From positions 310,001 to 374,000 of the forward strand of contig JASGJG010000001.1 of NCBI GenBank assembly GCA_049840835.1: a stretch of DNA of 64,000 bases, written 5' to 3'. The notes beneath the pieces were generated by a model that was given only the letters and a program-made list of their open reading frames with translations, was not told the origin of the DNA and made no database searches. A program made the translations under genes and the position numbers. This DNA comes from JANLTX01 sp049840835 (GTDB taxonomy: Bacteria; Armatimonadota; Armatimonadia; Armatimonadales; Armatimonadaceae). Shown here in pieces: positions 41,278 through 51,146 of the stretch. Each line of letters opens with the position of its first letter. Position 1 is the stretch's first letter.

Positions 41278-42855
41278 ATGCGCCCACTAATCCTTATCTA
41301 TTTACTTCTCGCTGCAGCATCTCTTGGCTGGTGTCAGGGAACCCCCGGTGCTCCTCAGCAACCGGGTGGGCAGCGTAATCGCCAACCAGGGCAACTGTCA
41401 GGACAACCGGAAGCCGGTGCCGCGCAGACGGGAGCTAGCACTTCGCCTGGTGCCATCGAACTAGCACCTTCCACTACTAAGCACACGATCACTCTGAATG
41501 GCACGGCAATTCCCTATACCGCTACGGCGGCACAGATCCCGATCCGAAGTGAGACGGGCGAAGTCGAGTGCCGGATGTTCTATGTGTCCTATGTCAAGGA
41601 TGGAGCGGACCCATCCCAGCGTCCTGTGACATTCGCCTTCAACGGGGGACCGGGAAGCGCGACGCTCTGGCTGCATATGGGGGGCCTTGGCCCCAAGCGT
41701 GCTCCGATGAAAGACGATGGCTCTCTCCCTGCTCCTCCTTACACCGCCGTCGATAACCAGGAGAGCTGGCTCGACTTTACGGATGTCGTCTGCATCGACG
41801 CGCCTGCCACAGGGTTCAGTCGCCTTGCCAGGAGAGATCTGGGAACCAAGTACTTTGGTGTGAACGAGGATATCGCGGCGTTTACCGCCTTTGTGCAAGG
41901 ATGGCTGAAAGAGCATAAGCGCTGGCGCTCGCCGGTATTCATTGCGGGCGAGAGCTACGGTGGTATCCGTGGGTCTGGCCTTTCCGCCAGTCTCTTCAAT
42001 GCGGGCGTGGGGGTGAACGGTTTTATCAGCATCTCTGGTACCAGCAACTTTCTGACCCTGGATGGTATGCGCGGAAATGATGCGACCTATATCGGATTCC
42101 TTCCCTCTATGGCCGCTTGCGCCTGGTATCACAACAAGATCTCGCACACTAAATACAAGGATGCTGCCTCTCTGGTAAAGGAGGCCACAGAGTGGACGGA
42201 TACCGTTTATGGTCCTGCCCTGCAGCTGGGTGACAGCCTATCGGACGCTCAGAAAGATAAGATTGCGGGCCAGCTCGCTATGTATCTGGGACTCAGCAAG
42301 CAGTACTGTCTGCGGGCAAACCTCAAAATAGGTGAGTTCGCTTTCTTCCGCGAGCTGCTTCGCGACGAAGGGCTGACGATAGGGCGCTACGATGGTCGTC
42401 TTGTGGGAAAAGAGGAAGAGCGAAACGGGCAGCGTTCCTCGGGCGACCCGAGTGATGAAGCAGTGAAACCTCCCTTCATCAGTTCGATCAACGATTATCT
42501 GTTCAATGATCTGGGGATCAAAACGGATATGACCTATCTCCCCAGTGGCAGCGTTCGTCCCTGGCATGAGCCAGAAGGGGGATATGCGGAAACTGCGTCC
42601 AACCTCAGCCGCCTGCTCCTGCGCAATCCCCACTTCCGTGTGCTCTACTGCTGTGGCTACTACGACCTGGCGTGCCCTATGAACGCGACTCACTTCACCG
42701 TGAATCATATGGGACTCGATAAGGAGGCACGCTCTCATGTCTCCTACGCCTACTATCCGGCAGGGCATATGATGTATATCGAGAAGTCATCGCGAAAGCA
42801 GTTGCACGATGATGCCGCAAAATTCGTAGCGGATACCCTGACCAAAGCAAAATAG
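41278..42855 (+). CDS. S10-family serine carboxypeptidase-like protein
   Basis: 525 residues. A signal peptide (LILIYLLLAAASLGWCQG; a Cys just after the hydrophobic core raises the option of a lipoprotein) precedes a Gln/Pro/Gly-rich linker. The alpha/beta-hydrolase domain has FNGGPGS (oxyanion), the nucleophile in GESYGG, Asp in YCCGYYDLACP, and His in YPAGHMMY near the end. This is the Ser-Asp-His triad order of S10 peptidases. It probably trims peptides outside the cytoplasm. A terminator follows. Confidence 0.9.
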   Translation: MRPLILIYLLLAAASLGWCQGTPGAPQQPGGQRNRQPGQLSGQPEAGAAQTGASTSPGAIELAPSTTKHTITLNGTAIPYTATAAQIPIRSETGEVECRMFYVSYVKDGADPSQRPVTFAFNGGPGSATLWLHMGGLGPKRAPMKDDGSLPAPPYTAVDNQESWLDFTDVVCIDAPATGFSRLARRDLGTKYFGVNEDIAAFTAFVQGWLKEHKRWRSPVFIAGESYGGIRGSGLSASLFNAGVGVNGFISISGTSNFLTLDGMRGNDATYIGFLPSMAACAWYHNKISHTKYKDAASLVKEATEWTDTVYGPALQLGDSLSDAQKDKIAGQLAMYLGLSKQYCLRANLKIGEFAFFRELLRDEGLTIGRYDGRLVGKEEERNGQRSSGDPSDEAVKPPFISSINDYLFNDLGIKTDMTYLPSGSVRPWHEPEGGYAETASNLSRLLLRNPHFRVLYCCGYYDLACPMNATHFTVNHMGLDKEARSHVSYAYYPAGHMMYIEKSSRKQLHDDAAKFVADTLTKAK

Positions 42856-42870
42856 CCTGTTTTAAAGTAG

Positions 42871-42913
42871 CAAGACAGCACCAGTCGATATCGGCTGGCG
42901 CTGTCTTGTTTTA
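42871..42913 (+). terminator. intrinsic terminator after the S10 peptidase
   Basis: CAAGACAGC (42871-42879) pairs with GCTGTCTTG (42900-42908), with an inner CCAG/CTGG stem, then TTTTA. Confidence 0.85.
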
Positions 42914-42940
42914 TGAGAAGGTGCAGGTAGAGTAACGCCT

Positions 42941-43070
42941 CGGGTCCCTGAAGGAACCCGCTGTTGCGGCAAGGAGGCTAAAGCCCCCTAAAGAGAGGGA
43001 TGGTAGCGCCCTTCAGGGTGCTTGCCCTAACAACGGACTGCTTTAGCTGCCCGTTTTCGTCAGGGACTCG
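42941..43070. repeat. imperfect palindromic intergenic element (family E, 130 bp)
   Basis: The ends CGGGTCCCTGA (42941-42951) and TCAGGGACTCG (43060-43070) are near-inverse. Inner segments also pair: GGAGGCTAAAGC with GCTTTAGCTGCC and CTGTTG with CAACAACGG. Only one copy is in the window. Confidence 0.6.
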
Positions 43071-43077
43071 TTTTGTT

Positions 43078-43107
43078 GTAAGAGCGGGAGTTACCTCCCG
43101 CTCTTAC
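43078..43107 (-). terminator. 13-bp hairpin downstream of leuS
   Basis: GTAAGAGCGGGAG pairs with CTCCCGCTCTTAC around TTAC, 18 nt past the leuS stop. There is no U tract on the leuS side, so termination is uncertain. Confidence 0.4.
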
Positions 43108-43124
43108 TCTGTTGGCTAAACTGG

Positions 43125-45846
43125 CTAGTTCGCGACGATATTGACCAGTTTGCCGGGTACCGTGATAATCTTGCGAACCGTGAGACCGGTCAGATCGCTG
43201 ATGATCTTCTCGCTGTTCAAGGCCGCGTTTTCCAGGTCGGTCTTGTCCGCAGCGGCAGGCATCACGAGCTTATCGCGCAGTTTGCCGTTTATCTGAATGA
43301 CTACCGTTACTTCGTCGTTTGCGGCCAGTTCGGGGTTGGAGGCGGGCCATTCGGTGCGATACAGGAACGGTTCCCCACCCAGGCGTGCCCACAGCTCCTC
43401 CGCAATGTGCGGCGCCAGTGGTGCCAGCAGCAAGGTCAGCGCTTCGGCAGCTTCGCGTGCGGCAGGGTGGCCGGAGCCGCCTGCGTTTACGAACTTGCGC
43501 AGGGTATCGGTCAGAATCATCAGCGCGGAGACCGAGGTATTGAATCGGAAGTTCTCCAGGTCGTCCGTTACTTTCGCAATAGTCTGATGGGTCTTGCGGC
43601 GCAGGCCACGCACATCCTCTTCTGGCATGGGCGCCCAGTTATCGGGCAGGTCGCCTGCTACGGCACCAGGCAGAGTCTCATGCGTTCCCGGTGCGGGCGG
43701 GGCTTCGACAATGCTGGTGACTATGTCCCACACGCGCCCCAGGAACCGGAACGTGCCGTTCATGCGCTCTTCGGACCACTGAATATCTGCTTCAAATGGG
43801 GCTTCGAATAGGATATACAGGCGCAGCGCATCCGCGCCGTACTTCTCAGCCATCTCATCAGGCGTGACAGCAGTGCGCTTCGACTTGCTCATCTTCAGCC
43901 AGGCGAAGGTGATTTCGATAGGCTCGGTCGTCTTTACGCCGTCTATCTCCACATAGCGCTCGGCAGGAATCGGCTTGCGGTCCGTGTCGAAGCGGGCGAT
44001 CCATTCCTCGCGGGGGTAGTGAACGAATTCCTCGGGCTTTACTGCCTTGGGGCCATCGTTGGTTTGTACCACGGGCGTATAAGCGTTCAGCATGCCCTGG
44101 TTACGCAGAGCGGCGGCAGGCTCATCGGCGGCGCACAGTCCCAGATCGTGCAGGAAGTGGGTGAAGAAACGACAGTACAGCAGGTGTCCTACCGCGTGCT
44201 CTCGCCCGCCGATATAGGTATCTATCGGCATCCAGTAGTTCGCGATGTTCGTATCGAACGGCGCCTTGTCGTTATGCGGGTCGGTGAAGCGCAGGAAGTA
44301 CCACGACGAGTCCATGGCGCCCGCCATGGTGTCGGTCTCGCGCTCTGCCGTGCCGCCGCACTTGGGGCAGAAGCAATTCACGAACTCCGGCACGGTGGAG
44401 AGCGGCGAGCGGCCATCCGGACCGGGCTTGTACTCCTCGATATCCGGCAGCACTACAGGCAGGTTGTCTTCCGGTACCGGCACGATGCCGCAGATAGGGC
44501 AGTGGATAATCGGAATCGGCGTGCCCCAGTAGCGCTGGCGAGAGATCAGCCAGTCGCGCAGGCGGTACTGAATCTTGCCACGCCCGGTGCCCTGCGCCTC
44601 CAACCATGCCACCACCTTGGGAACGATAACACTCTTATCCTGCGGCTCCCCGGAGAACGGTGAGTGCAGCGTAGCGCGGAACGTGCCGCCGGTCGCGAAG
44701 GCTTCGGTCAGGTCTTCTTCATTGGGTGTATCTGGCTCGGCATAGACCAGCACAATCGGCAGGCTGAACTTGCGGGCGAACTCGAAGTCACGTTGGTCGT
44801 GCGCGGGTACGGCCATGATCGCGCCTGTGCCGTAGCCCATGAGCACATAGTCGGCAATCCAGATAGGAATCTGCTTGCCATTCACCGGATTCGTGGCATA
44901 GGCTCCGGTAAAGACCCCGGTTTTCTCCTTCCCCTCCGCTGTGCGGTCTTCGTCCGACTTACTCGCCGCTTCGTCGATATAGTTCTCGACTGCCTCACGT
45001 CGCTCCGGCGTGGTGATCTTGGCGACTAAGGGATGTTCCGGCGACAGCACCATAAAGGTGGCGCCCCACAGGGTATCCGGGCGTGTGGTGAAGACGGTAA
45101 TCGTATCGCTGCCTACCTTGAAATCGACCTCCGCGCCTTCGCTGCGGCCAATCCATTCGCGCTGCTGCAGTCTTGACTCCCTCCGCCCAGTCGATACGGT
45201 CCAGTCCTTCCAGCAACTTATCCGCGTAGGCCGTGATGCGGAACTTCCACTGCGCCAGCGGCTTCTTGGTCACCGGGCCGTTGCAGCGCCAGCATTTACC
45301 GTCTACTACCTCTTCGTTGGCCAGGACAGTCTTGTCGTTGTCGCACCAGTTCACCGGAGCAAAGTCGCGATAGGCCAGGCCGTTCTCGTACAGCTTCAGG
45401 AAAATCCACTGGTTCCAACGATAGTACTCCGGGCTGGTGGTATTTATCTCGCGGTCCCAGTCATAGGAAACGCCCAGGATATCCAACTGCGCTTTGTAGG
45501 TGGCGGCCAGCTCTGGCACCACCTGGCGCGGGTTCTTGTTGTTCTTAATCGCATCCTGCTCGGCGGGCTGCCCGAATGCATCCCAGCCCATGGGGTTGAG
45601 TACATTAAAGCCGCGCATGGCCTTGAAACGCGCTACGACATCGCCCGGCACGTAGTTTTTGCAGTGCCCCACATGCAGTCCACTTCCTGATGGATACGGG
45701 AACATGACCAGCACATAGTGCTTGGGGCGGGTGGAGTTATCCTCCGCTTTATGTACCTTTGCCTCGCGCCAGCGGGCCTGCCAGGTCTTCTCTATCTCTC
45801 GAAACGGGTAACGCCCGCTCTCTTCTACAATGACTTCGTCGCTCAT
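43125..45846 (-). CDS. leuS: leucyl-tRNA synthetase (one frameshift)
   Basis: About 906 residues when the frames are joined. The class I HIGH-equivalent is HVGHCKNY near residue 58; the KMSKS signature is in WLKMSKSKR. The editing domain, zinc-region cysteines (CPICGI, CPKCGG) and the C-terminal anticodon-binding domain are all present. The frame changes near 45163-45170: after GVK the family continues LQQREWIGRSEG, but one extra A (AAGACTG) shifts it. As leuS is essential and single-copy, this is almost certainly a consensus error. A TATACT box (45860-45865) lies 13 nt before the ATG. Confidence 0.95.
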
Positions 45847-45875
45847 GACTGATTAATGGAGTATATCGCCTGAGA

Positions 45876-46160
45876 TTATTCGTTCTTAAAAGAGTCTCCC
45901 TGGCGGCGCTTCCATAGGTAGGTCAGAAACGAACCCACCCCGGCGAATTTGTAACCAGGGTCGGTGTACTTTTCAATCACATAGAAGAGAAAATAGTACC
46001 AGCGCTGCCACGCCCAGATACAGATACCTAGCAATGCCGCACGCTTCCAGAGCGCTTCCTCTGTGATAAACAGAATCCCCGCGCCGGAGAGCAGCCCGGT
46101 CAGCAGGAATAGAAAGCCCTTCAGATAGAGCAGCCTTACATCTTTGATATCGCCCCACAT
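45876..46160 (-). CDS. small membrane protein, 94 aa
   Basis: Not recognised. Two hydrophobic segments (LLYLKGFLFLLTGLLSGAGILFI and AALLGICIWAWQRWYYFLFYVI) and a basic C-terminus (LWKRRQGDSFKNE). It lies 29 nt upstream of leuS on the same strand. AAAGGC precedes the ATG. Confidence 0.55.
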   Translation of the reverse strand: MWGDIKDVRLLYLKGFLFLLTGLLSGAGILFITEEALWKRAALLGICIWAWQRWYYFLFYVIEKYTDPGYKFAGVGSFLTYLWKRRQGDSFKNE

Positions 46161-46341
46161 ATGCCTTTAGAAACGTGTGAGCATTATCAAGAGTTGCGCT
46201 AGTAGCACGGGGTTTATGGCTGGCCTACCCTAACTCTGGCAAGCGCAACCGGTTTATAATAATGTCGTTCTTGGAGGAGAAAGAGGCTCTCAGGACCAAG
46301 TTAGCACTAGTTTGCAAGAAGCGAACGAGAAAGAGGTGTCC

Positions 46342-47685
46342 ATGGCGGACCCGGATGTACCAGACTCAAAGGTGTTAGAGCGTGCTGTTATCAGCAAGAT
46401 GATGGCGCGGCTGATTCCCTTCCTCGCGATTCTCTATGTGTTCTGCCTGCTGGATAGAGGGAATGTGAGCATTGCTGCCCTCACCATGCAGAAGGACTTG
46501 GACTTCAGCGATAGGGTCTATGGACTCGGGGCGGGCATCTTCTTTATTGGGTACTTTATCTTCGAGGTGCCCTCCAATCTGATTATGGAGCGGGTCGGTG
46601 CGCGCCTCTGGATTGCGCGCATCATGATTACCTGGGGGCTTATCTCCGCAGGCATGATGTTCGTCAAGACCCCGGTCAGCTTCTACTCCATGCGCTTCTT
46701 GCTCGGGCTCGCCGAGGCCGGATTCTACCCCGGTGTCTTGCTCTACTTAACCTACTGGGTACCCGCTTCCCTGCGGGCGCAGGTCATAGCCCGGTTCCTG
46801 GCACTCAGCGCCATTCTGGGACTATTCGGTGGTCCGCTCGGGGGCGTGTTGCTGAAGTTGAACGGCTGGCATGGCCTGGCGGGCTGGCAGTGGCTCTTCT
46901 TACTAGAGGGAATTCCTTCGGTGCTGCTAAGTGCCGCTGTGCTGAAGTTTCTGCCGGATACGCCCAACCACGCCACCTGGCTTACTCAAGATGAGAAAAA
47001 GTGGCTGTCCGACCGGCTGGAGCACGATGCGGCGACGCAGCCCCGCATGAACCACATGAGCTGGAAGGTGGCGATCACCGACCCGCGCATTGTCTATCTG
47101 TGTTTGATCTTTATCATTAACTCGACTGCGGGAAATGCAATCGGGTTCTTCGGGCCACAGCTGGTAAAAATACGGAGCGGTGGTGCCTGGTCGGATTCGT
47201 TTATATCCACTATCCTGACCATCCCCGCGATTGTCGGTGCGGCGGCCATGTCGCTGGCGTCGTACCACTCCGACCGAACCGGGCAGCGCCGGGGGCACGT
47301 GGTCATAGGCTATGCCATTGCCGGGCTGGGCTTCTTAATCTGTATCTTCATGCCCAACGCCATCGGGGTAATTCTGGCGCTCTCGATTACGGCTCTGGGA
47401 GAGCGGATCGCTGCCGGGTCGTACTGGGCAGTGACCACAAACCTCATGGGAGCAGGAGCTGCCGCTGGAGGACTGGCCTTTATCAACTCCGTGGGAAACC
47501 TGGGCGGGTTTATTGGTCCGACTCTGATGGGGGAACTGAAAAACCGAAGCGGTGGCGCATTTGCTCCTGGCCTCTACACAGCAGCAGGGCTGATGCTCTG
47601 CTCTTCACTGCTGGCCCTAATGACCCTGAAGCGGTTCGCTGCCAAAAAAGAAGCTGAAGCACCCTTCCCGAAACCCCTCCCCTAA
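46342..47685 (+). CDS. MFS transporter, anion:cation symporter (ACS) family
   Basis: 447 residues with 12 membrane helices. ACS-type signatures: FCLLDRGNVSIA in helix 1, GLGAGIFFIGYFIFEVPSNLIMERVGAR between helices 2 and 3, and RFLLGLAEAGFYPGV. The family carries organic anions such as phthalate, hexuronates and 4-hydroxyphenylacetate. The ATG at 46342 follows AGAGGTG; a TTG 10 codons upstream is less likely. TATAAT at 46255-46260 may be its -10 box. The substrate is not deducible. Confidence 0.9.
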   Translation: MADPDVPDSKVLERAVISKMMARLIPFLAILYVFCLLDRGNVSIAALTMQKDLDFSDRVYGLGAGIFFIGYFIFEVPSNLIMERVGARLWIARIMITWGLISAGMMFVKTPVSFYSMRFLLGLAEAGFYPGVLLYLTYWVPASLRAQVIARFLALSAILGLFGGPLGGVLLKLNGWHGLAGWQWLFLLEGIPSVLLSAAVLKFLPDTPNHATWLTQDEKKWLSDRLEHDAATQPRMNHMSWKVAITDPRIVYLCLIFIINSTAGNAIGFFGPQLVKIRSGGAWSDSFISTILTIPAIVGAAAMSLASYHSDRTGQRRGHVVIGYAIAGLGFLICIFMPNAIGVILALSITALGERIAAGSYWAVTTNLMGAGAAAGGLAFINSVGNLGGFIGPTLMGELKNRSGGAFAPGLYTAAGLMLCSSLLALMTLKRFAAKKEAEAPFPKPLP

Positions 47686-47697
47686 AGCGAGGCTCTT

Positions 47698-47721
47698 ACC
47701 CCCTCCCCTAGGGGAGGGGGT
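47698..47721. terminator. bidirectional hairpin between convergent genes
   Basis: A perfect 24-nt palindrome, ACCCCCTCCCCT and its complement, between the MFS and trans-sulfuration genes. The U tracts are short. Confidence 0.5.
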
Positions 47722-47733
47722 TAAAGAGGCGAA

Positions 47734-48870
47734 CTAGGCCAGTGCCTGCTCTAAGTCGGTAATCAGGTCGTCTACGTGCTCGATACCCACACTGATACGG
47801 ATTAAATCCTCAGTGAGCGTGAGCTTGCGGCGCACATCTTCCGGCATAGAGAGATGGGTCATGGTCCAGGGCTGTTCTATCAGGCTTTCCACGCCACCGA
47901 GTGACTCGGCCAGTACATGCAGCTTCACGCTAGTTAAGAGCTTTTTCGCGACCTCACCATCGGTCACGCGGAACGAGAACGTGCCACCGTAGCCAGTCAT
48001 CTGCTTCTGGGCCAGCTCATGCTGCGGGTGCGAGGTCAGACCGGGGTGCAGGACCTGGGTGACCTTCGGGTGCGCTTCCAGCCATTTTGCAATCGCCAGA
48101 GCGTTTTCGTTGTGGCGCTCCATACGTACGGGAAGGGTCTTGATACCCCTCATGACTAAGAAGCAATCAAACGGAGACTGGCCCGTGCCCATACCGTTCT
48201 GAAGCTGGAAAATACGGTTGCCCAGCTCTTCGTCTTTTACGATAGCGCCGCCACCGACGACATCGGAGTGACCGTTCAGGTACTTGGTGGTGGAGTGCAT
48301 GACCACATCAATGCCAAGGTCCAGCGGCTTCTGGAAGTAGGGCGAGAGGAACGTGTTATCGCAGAACGTGATGATGTCCTTGTGCGATTTCGCGATATCG
48401 GCGATCGCTTTCAGGTCCAGCAGGTTCATCAGTGGGTTCGTGGGCGTCTCCGTCCAGATACCGCGCGTATTGGGCTTGATAGCGGCTTGCAATGCGTCTA
48501 AGTCACGCAGGTTGACAAACTCTACTGAAATGCCTTTGGGCGCCAGTATGGAAGCCAGCAGGCGATAGGTGCCACCGTAGAGGTCATCGTGGACAATAAC
48601 ATGGTCGCCCATGTTGAACAGGCTGAGCAGGGTTGCGCTGGCCGCCATACCCGTGGCGAACGCAAAGCCGCGGGTACCGTTTTCCAGGGCTGCCATGCAC
48701 TCTTCTAGCGCCGCACGGGTGGGGTTACCGCTGCGGGTGTAGTCGAACTTGCCAGGCTGGTTGTAGTCCTGGAACGCAAAGGTGGATGTTTGATAGATGG
48801 GGAGCATTACCGCCCCGTAGGCCGGATCTGGTCCCTGTCCGGCATGAATCACAAGCGTCTCGAACTTCAT
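47734..48870 (-). CDS. PLP-dependent trans-sulfuration enzyme (cystathionine gamma-synthase/lyase family)
   Basis: 378 residues, the normal length for the Cys/Met-metabolism PLP family. Signatures: DYTRSGNPTRAALEECMAAL, FATGMAASATLL, ETPTNPLMNLLDL, CDNTFLSPYFQKPL, and the cofactor lysine in HSTTKYLNGHSDV. It makes or cleaves cystathionine or releases methanethiol, in methionine/cysteine metabolism. Distinguishing synthase from lyase needs phylogeny. TATACT (48882-48887) lies 11 nt before the ATG; no SAM riboswitch or S-box fold is visible upstream. Confidence 0.92.
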   Translation of the reverse strand: MKFETLVIHAGQGPDPAYGAVMLPIYQTSTFAFQDYNQPGKFDYTRSGNPTRAALEECMAALENGTRGFAFATGMAASATLLSLFNMGDHVIVHDDLYGGTYRLLASILAPKGISVEFVNLRDLDALQAAIKPNTRGIWTETPTNPLMNLLDLKAIADIAKSHKDIITFCDNTFLSPYFQKPLDLGIDVVMHSTTKYLNGHSDVVGGGAIVKDEELGNRIFQLQNGMGTGQSPFDCFLVMRGIKTLPVRMERHNENALAIAKWLEAHPKVTQVLHPGLTSHPQHELAQKQMTGYGGTFSFRVTDGEVAKKLLTSVKLHVLAESLGGVESLIEQPWTMTHLSMPEDVRRKLTLTEDLIRISVGIEHVDDLITDLEQALA

Positions 48871-48933
48871 AGTTAGAGGTCAGTATATCGTCCCGCCTCG
48901 CAACCCAATTTTAACTGGTGTGTCTGCTCTGCT

Positions 48934-49275
48934 ATGAGCATGAGCTTACGGGAAGAGAATGCTGGAGAGCGCTTAGGTTATGGCATTGTCACCTCGATAG
49001 GATTTGCAATCTATGGCGCTGTTTGTTTATTCCGGCAGGAGATTATGCTGGGCCGGAGGGGAAGTCGGTATCTTCTAACAGGGCCGGGTGCGATAGCGGC
49101 AGGAATTACGCTACTATGCGTTGGCGCCTATCTGCACTTTTACTTCTATTACCGGGATCGCGATGAAGAAAGATTCCGGCGCCTGCATTTCGCAGGTTCG
49201 ATAATCTCCGGCACTGTGGGAGGATTGGGATTGATCACCTTTCTCTACTTCCTGATGCAGCAGGGCACGCCATAG
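48934..49275 (+). CDS. small membrane protein, 113 aa
   Basis: Not recognised. Three hydrophobic segments (YGIVTSIGFAIYGAVCLF, GPGAIAAGITLLCVGAYLHFYFYY, AGSIISGTVGGLGLITFLYFLM) and charged loops. A GC-rich hairpin at 49287-49305 follows the stop. Confidence 0.58.
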   Translation: MSMSLREENAGERLGYGIVTSIGFAIYGAVCLFRQEIMLGRRGSRYLLTGPGAIAAGITLLCVGAYLHFYFYYRDRDEERFRRLHFAGSIISGTVGGLGLITFLYFLMQQGTP

Positions 49276-49311
49276 CGCCTTTTAGACCGGCCGTTTCACG
49301 GCCGGGACCGA

Positions 49312-49317
49312 TACAAT
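49312..49317 (+). promoter_or_regulatory. -10 box TACAAT for the alpha-amylase gene
   Basis: TACAAT ends 5 nt before the ATG at 49323. A CCGGCCGT/ACGGCCGG hairpin (49287-49305) occupies the -35 region. Confidence 0.55.
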
Positions 49318-49322
49318 GACGC

Positions 49323-51113
49323 ATGCGACGATTTCTGACAGCGGGCCTTGTCTGCCTGTGGCGAGGTAGTACGGCAAGAGCGCAGGTGCTCTTTCAGCAT
49401 TTCTACTATCCCACTCCTGATTTCACGGTAGAGAACTCCTGGTGGATACAGGCGCGGGAGCAATTGGCCGAGCTGAAGAAGCTGGGAGTCTGGGGGCGCT
49501 GGCACCCGGTGCCTACCAAAGGCGGCTCCGGCGCAGTCTCTATGGGCTATGACCCGTATGACCTCTATGACCTCGGCTCTAAAGATCAACGCGGCACCGT
49601 GGCCACGCACTTTGGGGCAAAAGACCAGTACCTGCGCTATGTGGCCGTGGCGCATTCGAATGGCCTGAGCGTTATCTCTGATGTTGTGCTGAACCATACG
49701 GGCGGGGCAGATAGAGCCGAGGCGAACCCGGAGATGGAGAAGCTGAACTGGGACGATATCAGTGACGATACCAAAGTCCCCACGGACCATCTGCCGCCCG
49801 GCTACGACCCGAAAACCACCAACCTGCGCTCCTGGACCGGATTTCTCCCCAAAGGAGCGACTGGTGTACCCGGCACCGGGCGATTTCAGCGGAACTATAA
49901 GCACTTCCACCCATCCGCAATACACCCCAACCACGACCAGCCTTACCATCACCCGGACTTTGGCTCGGACTACTGCTTCGAAGCCGAGAACAAGTATGTC
50001 TGGAACAACTTGCTACGCTGGGGAAGCTGGTTCAAGGCACAATCTGGAGTAGATGGTTTCCGGTTAGACGCCGTGAAACTCATGGAACCAGAGTTTTTAG
50101 ACGAGTTCTCGAAAATCGCCGGGGGAGCCGGATTCTGGCAGGTAGGTGAGTTCTGGGACACGAACCCGCAGCTTCTTTCGACCTTTCAGCAGAAGACCCA
50201 CAACCAGATGAAGCTCTTCGATTTCGGGCTGTTCTATGCGCTCAAAGACATGGTCACCAAGCCCGACTTCGACATGCGCGACTTGCTATCCCGGCGCTTT
50301 GCCGACCGGGAGCGAGCGGTGACCTTTGTGAGTAACCACGATGTAGATCGCTACGACCCGATTCCTAAAGATAAGCGCCTGCTTCCCTACGCCATTCTTA
50401 TGGCCATGAGCGGGCAGCCAAGCATCTTCCATCAGGACTACTTCTCCCCAGTGGATGCCGCTTTGCCGGAAACCCTACGAACCCTGGTAGGAGTGCACAA
50501 CGGGTACGCGATGAACCGCAAAGAGAAGGTTCTTCTGGCCACGAAAGATACTCTGGCTATCGAGCGCGAAGGGGGCTTGGTGGCGGTCTTTGTGCGGCCC
50601 GGCGCGATAGACCAGAAATTGACCATTCCTACCGGCTGGCGGAACCGAAACCTGGTATCGGTAGATGGCTCGCTCCTCCATCTGCGTACCGATAAGAAGG
50701 GGACGCTACAACTCACCCTTCCCTCTGGCGGCTGGCGCTTGCTAGCCCCGGAAGGTTTGAAGCCCGCGAAGCTGACTCCACGCCAGCACGCTACAACCCA
50801 GGTCTACGAGTTCGACGATGACTTAGACACCGGGAAACTGGGCCAGCTAGTCCGCTCCGTGCGAGTTATCGCTGCCAAAGGCACTCCACTCAGCGCCGCT
50901 ATAAGCCATACCAGTGGCAAAGGCAGTGTGCGACTGGAGCTACGCGACTCCGACGGTCGTATCATCGCCACTTCCTCCCGAGGGCGCGGCGGACGCGGCC
51001 CCGATATCCGCCTGAACGCTCCCTCTACCGGTGAGTATCGGTTCTCCGTGACCGCCCCAGGCGACAAACCCACACCAGGGCTACTGACGATTACTTACAC
51101 AGCAGCGATTTAG
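49323..51113 (+). CDS. secreted alpha-amylase-like GH13 enzyme
   Basis: 596 residues. A short signal-like N-terminus (FLTAGLVCLWRGSTARAQ) precedes the GH13 barrel. Conserved regions: DVVLNH (I), GFRLDAVK with nucleophile Asp249 (II), VGEFWD with acid/base Glu276 (III), and FVSNHDVDR with Asp340 (IV). It probably hydrolyses alpha-1,4-glucans. After a short beta domain (about 395-480), a C-terminal beta-sandwich (about 490-596) resembles a pre-peptidase C-terminal (PPC) domain. The gene stands alone. Confidence 0.92.
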   Translation: MRRFLTAGLVCLWRGSTARAQVLFQHFYYPTPDFTVENSWWIQAREQLAELKKLGVWGRWHPVPTKGGSGAVSMGYDPYDLYDLGSKDQRGTVATHFGAKDQYLRYVAVAHSNGLSVISDVVLNHTGGADRAEANPEMEKLNWDDISDDTKVPTDHLPPGYDPKTTNLRSWTGFLPKGATGVPGTGRFQRNYKHFHPSAIHPNHDQPYHHPDFGSDYCFEAENKYVWNNLLRWGSWFKAQSGVDGFRLDAVKLMEPEFLDEFSKIAGGAGFWQVGEFWDTNPQLLSTFQQKTHNQMKLFDFGLFYALKDMVTKPDFDMRDLLSRRFADRERAVTFVSNHDVDRYDPIPKDKRLLPYAILMAMSGQPSIFHQDYFSPVDAALPETLRTLVGVHNGYAMNRKEKVLLATKDTLAIEREGGLVAVFVRPGAIDQKLTIPTGWRNRNLVSVDGSLLHLRTDKKGTLQLTLPSGGWRLLAPEGLKPAKLTPRQHATTQVYEFDDDLDTGKLGQLVRSVRVIAAKGTPLSAAISHTSGKGSVRLELRDSDGRIIATSSRGRGGRGPDIRLNAPSTGEYRFSVTAPGDKPTPGLLTITYTAAI

Positions 51114-51146
51114 CACCTTCCCCAAGCGTATGCTACGCTTCGCGGG

